Assembly (NCBI RefSeq): GCF_901709675.1
Contig: NC_051105.1
Location: 12,572,604 to 12,636,603 of the forward strand
Reading direction: 5' to 3'
DNA from: Syngnathus acus
Lineage: Eukaryota; Chordata; Actinopteri; Syngnathiformes; Syngnathidae
DNA length: 64,000 nucleotides
The translations under genes were made by a program, and so were the position numbers. The notes under the pieces are model-generated. The model had not been told where the DNA came from and made no database searches. It saw nothing but the letters and a program-made list of their open reading frames with translations. Positions 58,674 through 64,000 of this stretch are shown here, piece after piece (within the stretch, counting starts at the first letter, position 1; each line of letters begins with the position of its first letter).

Positions 58674-59070
58674 TCGTAATTTCCGGACTATAAGCCGCTA
58701 CTTTTTTGTCAAGTTTTGAACCCTGCGGCTTGTCGTCCGGAGCGGCGTATCTATGGATTTTTTGTGATTTTTGTGATGACTCGATCACTTATACACTCGT
58801 AAAAAGGCTGTGGATCGCTGTTGTGTGGCTCCGCTTTGCTGGGCGGAGGGATATGTGACATGTTCACTGGGGAGAAGAGTGGTGTGTTGCTCGCATGTCC
58901 ATCCGCCAGGCAAATAGTGCCGTATAATTGACACAGAGACAGAACGAGATCAAGACGGCCATTACTGAAGAAAGGAAGCTTTTATACACAAACCCTCGTT
59001 ATGGGGGACATAACAAATGCATATGATGCCACTTTTAAGTTAAAGGCAGTCGATTTGGCTATTGACTAAT
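58674..59070. mobile_element. TIR element, family T, one end, interrupted
   Basis: The end tcgtaatttccggactataa is a family T terminus. The following ~390 bp are the reverse complement of 9756-10141 (for example cgccaggcaaatagtgccg and gacagaacgagatcaagacg). It is broken at about 59070 by a hAT end. Its other end is not seen in the window. Confidence 0.7.
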
Positions 59071-59129
59071 GCAGTGTTTCCCAACCAGTGTGCCGCGGCA
59101 CACTGGTGTGCCGTGAGAGATGTTCAGCT
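59071..59129. mobile_element. hAT element end, cut by Gypsy LTR
   Basis: cagtgtttcccaaccagtgt and gccgcggcacactggtgtgc are the well-known start of a hAT family with a G/C-rich subterminal palindrome. After 59 bp it is broken by the LTR at 59130. The other end is not found. Confidence 0.6.
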
Positions 59130-59676
59130 TGTCAGGCTCAGGCAGGGAGAGGACTCGAATGCAGAGTTTCGACAGTTCAAGGTGTTTTATTTCTTCGGCG
59201 GATGACCGCTGCAAAAACAAAGGTGCCTCACACTGAGGGAAAAAAAGGCAAAAACAAAGGCGCCTCAAACTGAGGGAAAAAGGGCAAAAACAAAGGTGCC
59301 TCAAACTGAGGAAAAAACGAAGGCAAGGTCTCACGCACAACCCACAAAGCGTGGACAAATAAGTCTCTGTGAGCAAGGCAATCAAGGGCTAAATCCGTGG
59401 CTATGGAGTCGCTGGTGGTCATGGCTTGCAAGACGCACTGGCAGAGGACAAGGGGAAGACGCAGGCTAAATACACACACAGAAGGGGAAGGACACAGGTG
59501 CAGACAATCAGGGCGGACGACACAGGTGTAAGTGGTTAACCAACGGGGAGGTCAAGTGGGCGACCGTGCGGCGGAAGGACCAGTGATCTGGAATGTGATG
59601 TACAAAATAAAACAGGAAGTTAGAACATGACGGACAAGACAAAACAAAACAACCTACAAAACCTGACAGCATGACA
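59130..59676 (-). repeat. 3' LTR of the truncated Gypsy copy
   Basis: tgtca/tgaca ends, 547 bp, the same three cctcag units and the same acgcactggc self-priming block (antisense, near 59433) as the complete element, with scattered substitutions. Confidence 0.9.
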
Positions 59677-59688
59677 TAACCCCCCCCT

Positions 59689-60525
59689 CTAGGGCCGGAT
59701 CCCAGACGGACCAGGAGCATCTGGGTGAGCAGCGTAGAAGTCGTCCAGCAGACCGGGATCTAAGATAAAACTGCGCGGCACCCATTGCCGCTCCTCCGGC
59801 CCATAACCCTCCCAGTCAACCAGGAACTGCCAGCCCCGTCCCCTCCTGCGCACGTCCAGTAGTTCCTTGACTGTGTATGCAGGCCCACCCCCCACAGTCC
59901 GCGGAGACGGAGGCGGCTCGGGAGCCGGCACCATCTCACTCTCCCTGACCGGCTTGATCTTCCCGACGTGGAAGGTGGGATGCACAGCGAGGGACCGGGG
60001 CAGGCGAAGCCGTACAGCGGCCGGATTCACGACCTTGGAGATGGGAAAAGGCCCCACAAAACGGGGGGCTAGCTTTCTGGAGCCCACCTGGAGCGGAAGA
60101 TCCCGAGCGGACAGCCAGACCCGTTGGCCCCGCTGGTAGGCGGGCGCCGGCCGTCGTCTCCGGTCGGCCATCCTCTTCACTCGGTCCCCCTGGCGGACCA
60201 GCGTGGCGCGCGCCGCCGCCCAGATGCGACGGCATCGTCTCACCACGGCGCGCGCCGAGGTCACCGACACCTCTGGCTCATTGTCGGGGAAGACCGGGGG
60301 CTGATAGCCAAAGACGCACATGAAAGGGGACATCCCCGTAGCAGTGGTAGGGAGGGAGTTATGGGCGTATTCCACCCAGATCAGGTTCTTACTCCAGGAG
60401 GAGGGGTTCTGGGCCACCAGACAGCGGAGGCCTGTTTCCAGCTGCTGATTGACGCGCTCCGCCTGGCCGTTCGCCTCCGGGTGATAGCCCGAAGTGAGGC
60501 ACACGGTGGCCCCTATGTGTCTGCA
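59689..60525 (-). CDS. Partial Gypsy Pol: integrase C-terminal half and chromodomain
   Basis: An open frame from the truncation to the natural stop. It starts just before [15 protein letters not shown] (catalytic Glu), passes [14 protein letters not shown] and [14 protein letters not shown], and ends with the chromodomain ([18 protein letters not shown]). Only a few residues differ from the complete copy, such as F for Y in the chromodomain. No promoter or start remains. It is intact as far as it goes but is only about a fifth of the polyprotein. Confidence 0.85.
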   Translation of the reverse strand, partial: CRHIGATVCLTSGYHPEANGQAERVNQQLETGLRCLVAQNPSSWSKNLIWVEYAHNSLPTTATGMSPFMCVFGYQPPVFPDNEPEVSVTSARAVVRRCRRIWAAARATLVRQGDRVKRMADRRRRPAPAYQRGQRVWLSARDLPLQVGSRKLAPRFVGPFPISKVVNPAAVRLRLPRSLAVHPTFHVGKIKPVRESEMVPAPEPPPSPRTVGGGPAYTVKELLDVRRRGRGWQFLVDWEGYGPEERQWVPRSFILDPGLLDDFYAAHPDAPGPSGIRP

Positions 60526-60528
60526 GAA

Positions 60529-60910
60529 CTATCATCCGACGTGATTTCTTCAGAAGGGAAAGTGCATGCTCCAGGAAGGATTCTTCCATCTCCGCTCTTG
60601 CTCAACAATATTGCAGTCCGATCAACACAAAAGGTAAGGGGGAACTTTTTTTTATAAAAATCTCCCAGTTCAGCAATGTTGTGGAGTGAAAGCGGAGTAA
60701 AATTAAAATTAAATATTAATAATTTTAGCTCTGTGTTCAGGAATTGTGGTTGTATGTATATACTACATTTATGCTTGTATGGGAACTGGTGAAAAAGTGA
60801 CGTTATGTGGAAAATAAAAGGAGAAAGGTGGTGAGGACTTCGTCTGATCAGCGAAGGAAACTCACACCGTGGAACTTGTGGGATGCCAATGGCTATCATA
60901 TGGGCACCGA
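60529..60910 (+). other. Unassigned interval with hairpin, possible element leader
   Basis: Begins where the truncated Gypsy stops. At 60831-60865 gtgag...ctcac encloses cttcg...cgaag, a two-helix hairpin. A splice-donor-like aag|gtaagg occurs near 60631. No coding domain recognised. Confidence 0.35.
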
Positions 60911-60985
60911 GTGGCCTCAATAGTAGACGCTTAGGGACTTTGTACTGTTGCCTAAGGTCAGGGTCGATTGGATCGGCCAGGCCAC
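60911..60985 (+). ncRNA. Structured RNA-like unit A (75 nt)
   Basis: Outer 7-bp helix gtggcct (60911-60917) with aggccac (60979-60985). Inner helix cttagg (60930-60935) with cctaag (60951-60956). 3' hairpin ggtcgat/atcggcc with loop tgg (60962-60978) directly against the outer helix. The segment caatagta (60918-60925) can pair with tactgttg in the inner loop (60943-60950), giving a pseudoknot. Unit B repeats the plan with compensating changes. The length and the 7-bp closing helix recall a tRNA, but no cloverleaf forms. A 7-bp hairpin acgagtc/gactcgt (60990-61006) and 22 A follow. Family unknown. Confidence 0.5.
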
Positions 60986-61007
60986 CAATACGAGTCGGGG
61001 ACTCGTG

Positions 61008-61029
61008 AAAAAAAAAAAAAAAAAAAAAA
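61008..61029 (+). repeat. Poly(A) run of 22
   Basis: Uninterrupted A directly after the hairpin that follows unit A. It could be a retrotransposed RNA end or a slippage tract. Confidence 0.9.
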
Positions 61030-61068
61030 CAGGTGAAGGCATCGCCGATATAGCAGGACAGATACCTG

Positions 61069-61142
61069 GCGACCTCAATAGTGCGACCTTAGAGACTTAT
61101 ATTGTTGTCTAGGGCGAAGGGTAACTGGGTTAACCAGGTCGC
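61069..61142 (+). ncRNA. Structured RNA-like unit B (74 nt)
   Basis: Same architecture as unit A, 158 bp downstream. Outer helix gcgacct (61069-61075) with aggtcgc (61136-61142). Inner helix ccttaga (61087-61093) with tctaggg (61108-61114). 3' hairpin gggtaac/gttaacc with the same tgg loop (61119-61135). caata (61076-61080) pairs with tattg in the inner loop. Six base pairs differ from unit A by paired changes on both strands. Shared unpaired text: caatagt after the first strand and gactt...tgttg in the inner loop. It does not match any RNA family I know. Confidence 0.5.
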
Positions 61143-64000
61143 TACATAATTGTTGAAGTGTGACTATGATGATGTTGTGTGGAAAGCAGGCTTGGCTGTC
61201 AGATGGGACAGCGACGCAGCTGGAGAAGTGAGTGATTAGTTGTGGTGCTGCTGTTCATGGGGTGGAAGTGATGATTTGTGGTTCATGAAGAACAATAAGT
61301 TGATTTGTATAAAATTGTTGATTTATATTTGGCATGTGAGTTGGAGTCAGAAAAATGGCTTAAAAAGAATTTGATAAAGAATATATATATAATTAGCATG
61401 AAGGTTGTATCCCATTGTGTGGTGGGGTTAAACTGTAACCATTTTTGTTTTCAAAAGGGTGCGGCTCTAAAGTTTGGGCCAAACGGTCAGGTGGGCACAA
61501 ATGCATATTCTGGACAGAGGTGGGGGGTTGCATTGCACGACGTGGTGGTGGCGAGGCTCTCCACACTTCGGTTGCCCCCCCTTGTCATCAACTGGGAAGA
61601 TTGTCATGTCTATGTTGTGGGCCCGAGTGTTATCTATGTTTGTCTTTGTGTATCAGTTTGTTATAAATGATGGAATTGGGTTAAAATGTTGCACGAAGAT
61701 GGTTCGTAGACAATGGTTTATCAGATTGGCATTGTGAAATGTAAACATTAGAAATTATAGAATAATCTGAGGGTTGTGGGCAGAAACTGGTCCAAAAAGG
61801 AGAGTGCCCAACCCTCATAAAAAATGTGAGAGTAAGAGAGAACAGGCATTATTGAATTGGATCAAATTACATAAATTGTGATTGCAGATGTTAAATTTAG
61901 GAGGAATTATTGATCGATTAGGACATTAGACTATGCAAGGTGGTTACATGTAAGAATAAATCAAAGATTTGAATCACTTAGAGTTAAAAACAACAAATAA
62001 AAACGACATTGCAAGGGGGCACTTTTTATTAAAAGAACACCAAGTAAATTATTGAGTAGGGGGCATTTGTGATTGGGATTAAATTAAGGATAAAATTAGG
62101 TCAATGATTAGAAATGGTGCTCTGCACAAAAAGGCTAAAATTTTAATGAGGAAACATTTGGAGCACTTGGGTTTATTTTGTTTATTGTTATGTTTTTCTT
62201 GTGTTCTTGGGTTAGGGTTCAGGTGTTCCTTGTTATTCTCTTATCGCCTGCATTGTAAATGTTTTCTTTATGCAGATAGGTTAACAGGCTAGGAATTTAG
62301 TGAGGAGATAATTGATCAATTGATGGGGGTTAATAATTGTCCAAATTCTAGTCACATGTTTTGAGGGACCACAGCAACAACATTATATTTGGAGGCCATT
62401 ATTTAGTACGTGATGACAGTGTCTAGATAAATAGACTGTTTTATCAAAAATGTGAGAGTGAAGGAGGAGGTTTGAGTTGTAAGCTGGCATTTGGGTGCCA
62501 CTTTTAAGAGTCTGTGCAGGAGCAGAGATTGTTTTTGTTTGTTTTTAAAGATATATTTAACTGTTTTTCTCGGTGCAGTAAGGATATAGCAATTTTGAAA
62601 GACTTAAAATTAAAAGCAAAATTACATTTTAAATCTGACATATGCCAGCTCACATGAGGATGGCAAATAAATAAATGAATAAATACTAGCTCAAATGTGG
62701 CATGTGTTTTAAATTGGGCGATAAGATGTTCACTTTCAAGCACTATCATTTAGCGCTGCTGACAACAATAACATATGAGATGGTAAATCAAGGAGGAGTG
62801 TCATATTTGGAACACAGGCGCTGTATGACCTATAGATTGAACAATAACATTCACCGCATATACGACCATGTTGGTAGATTGTTAAATTACATTACAGTTT
62901 AATGCAAAGGATTTCGGAACTTTATTTGATGATAAACACTGGAACGAGGATTTTAGCTGTGTTAATGGGTCGGGTGGATGGATTACTCAGAAAAAAAAAA
63001 AAAAAAAAAGCATTTGATAAGGGCGGCTTGATAGTAAGATGATGAGTGTGCGCAACTGGTAGGAGACAAAATGTTAAGAGGAAGATTTGGGGTGTAAGGA
63101 ACAAATACTACACAGGAAGACTGATAACACGAAGATAGTTTTGTGAAATTTGTGTCTCAGTGTGTTCTGCCCTAGCGTGTGGCACAAGTCCTGAACTGAG
63201 TCCTCGTACTCCACTGGCTGTCTCAAAAACAACAGAGGACTGTCCCTGGTCATGAGACACCTTTGACCTTTGGGAGAACAACGGGAACTATTATCATGCT
63301 TGAAGGGGGCAAGCACAGCTTTTCACAGGACAAGAACCATACAGTTGGTGGAATACACACAGTTGCAGATCAAAAAGAAAATGGACTGAAAGAACAAAGA
63401 CAAGATGGACGCATTTGAGAATGGCGGACAATCCAGCCCTGAGTCATCATCATGAGAATCTAAGAGGAGAGGCTGCTAAAGACTTGCATGAGGCACATGA
63501 AGTCAAACTGGACACATTGATAAAGACTGCTGAAGCATTACAAAGTTGGTGGAGTATGGGACAAAAGGGATGGAAGTGTGTTTGGATGCTGGGGCGGACA
63601 TAACTGAGGAGTTTTGATAAAAGAGGGAATAATAAGGCTGCTTATTGACATTGACATTGATCGATAGAAATTAAATCATTTGAATCATAAATTTCGATAT
63701 GTAACATAGCATTTCGAAGACATGATGAATCTAATTGAAATAATGAAATTTTATAATTGGACCGGTGAAAATTTGGATTCGGGCAACAGAAGGCTGAATT
63801 GCTAAACTTAATTGACCTTTATCAAAACGACAGAATTTAATTACACATCAATTGCGACTGATTTATAGGATGCATATTTGAGCTTGAAGGGGTGAGGGGC
63901 CATAAGAAAGTTGGAATTCTGGATAGTCAGCACAATAGTAATACAGGGCACTACTTAATTAAAAAAGAATACAGTAGGGTTTTTAAATAACAATTACAGT
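61143..64000 (+). other. Unassigned AT-rich interval, possibly one long unknown element
   Basis: No recognised coding domain. Short open frames occur at 61305-61670, 61445-61666 and 63415-63603 (the last rich in His and charged residues) without family motifs. The phrase aaaaatgtgagagt occurs twice (about 61818 and 62446). Poly(A) of about 21 stands at 62989-63009. Composition and the absence of the window's common repeats set it apart from the rest. Confidence 0.3.

Larger units (their letters stand above)
59130..60528 (-). mobile_element. Gypsy chromovirus, 5'-truncated second copy
   Basis: Antisense copy of the 41669-47115 element. It retains the 3' LTR (59130-59676, with the longer ttttg form) and the pol 3' end as far as the integrase catalytic region. 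It stops at 60528, matching the complete element up to the codons just before [11 protein letters not shown], and the next base begins unrelated sequence. The LTR differs from the complete element at several bases, so it is a separate insertion. No TSD can be shown because one end is lost. Confidence 0.9.

Noticed and set aside
60124-60657. 177-codon plus-strand frame
   Set aside because: Mostly antisense to the conserved Gypsy integrase frame. The minus-strand frame has the motifs.
60831-60865. Second hammerhead candidate (ctgatca ... gaaac)
   Set aside because: The core needs ctgatga. Here it is ctgatca and the stems belong to a simple nested hairpin.
60911-61142. H/ACA snoRNA: atacga after unit A as H box and aca after unit B
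   Set aside because: The hinge would be over 80 nt with a poly(A) run, each unit is a three-way junction rather than one bulged hairpin, and the two units are sequence copies of each other.

Overview
This window is eukaryotic, AT-rich DNA made almost entirely of transposable elements, with no confident host gene. The families point to a percomorph teleost fish. There are Rex3 (RTE-type) LINEs with (GATG)n tails, Rex1/L2-like LINEs carrying the FSSAFNT motif, tRNA-headed fish SINEs, hAT and TA-target DNA elements, and a Ty3/Gypsy chromovirus of the Tf1/sushi type. The SINE sequence beginning 'ggagcctatcccagctg' makes me lean, weakly, towards a seahorse/pipefish-like genome. All assignments come from reading the sequence; no search was run.

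Layout. 0-4 kb: a SINE, a fold-back element, and a zinc-finger LINE (A1) interrupted by a Rex1/L2-like LINE (B). 4-17.8 kb: SINEs, a LINE-derived non-autonomous element, a terminal-inverted-repeat (TIR) element holding a solo LTR, a hAT fragment with a dead BED finger, and a perfect 69-bp-arm palindrome. 17.8-25.1 kb: a near-complete LINE (A2) bounded by a 12-bp target-site duplication (TSD), interrupted by an antisense, almost intact copy of LINE B. 27.2-31.5 kb: an L2-like tail, a decayed Gypsy pol and an antisense Rex3.

34.8-50.7 kb is the centrepiece. One Rex3 insertion, bounded by a 13-bp TSD, was split by a second LINE (C). LINE C was in turn split by a TIR element (itself holding a hAT MITE), a Rex1/L2-like LINE (D), a hAT element with a BED-finger ORF, and a complete Gypsy element. 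The Gypsy has LTRs that differ only by a 5-bp indel, a 1442-codon gag-pol ORF and a recognisable self-priming site.

51-53.4 kb holds 30-bp and 39-bp minisatellites. 54.8-56.1 kb is another Rex3 with a 13-bp TSD. 58.7-60.5 kb is a second nest (TIR element, hAT, truncated Gypsy). 60.5-64 kb is unassigned. It carries two tandem 74-75-nt units that fold the same way, with paired substitutions in all three helices; this is the least explained signal in the window.

The elements relate as layers rather than as a pathway. TSDs and broken reading frames give the order of insertion. The complete Gypsy element is the only one that looks self-sufficient.
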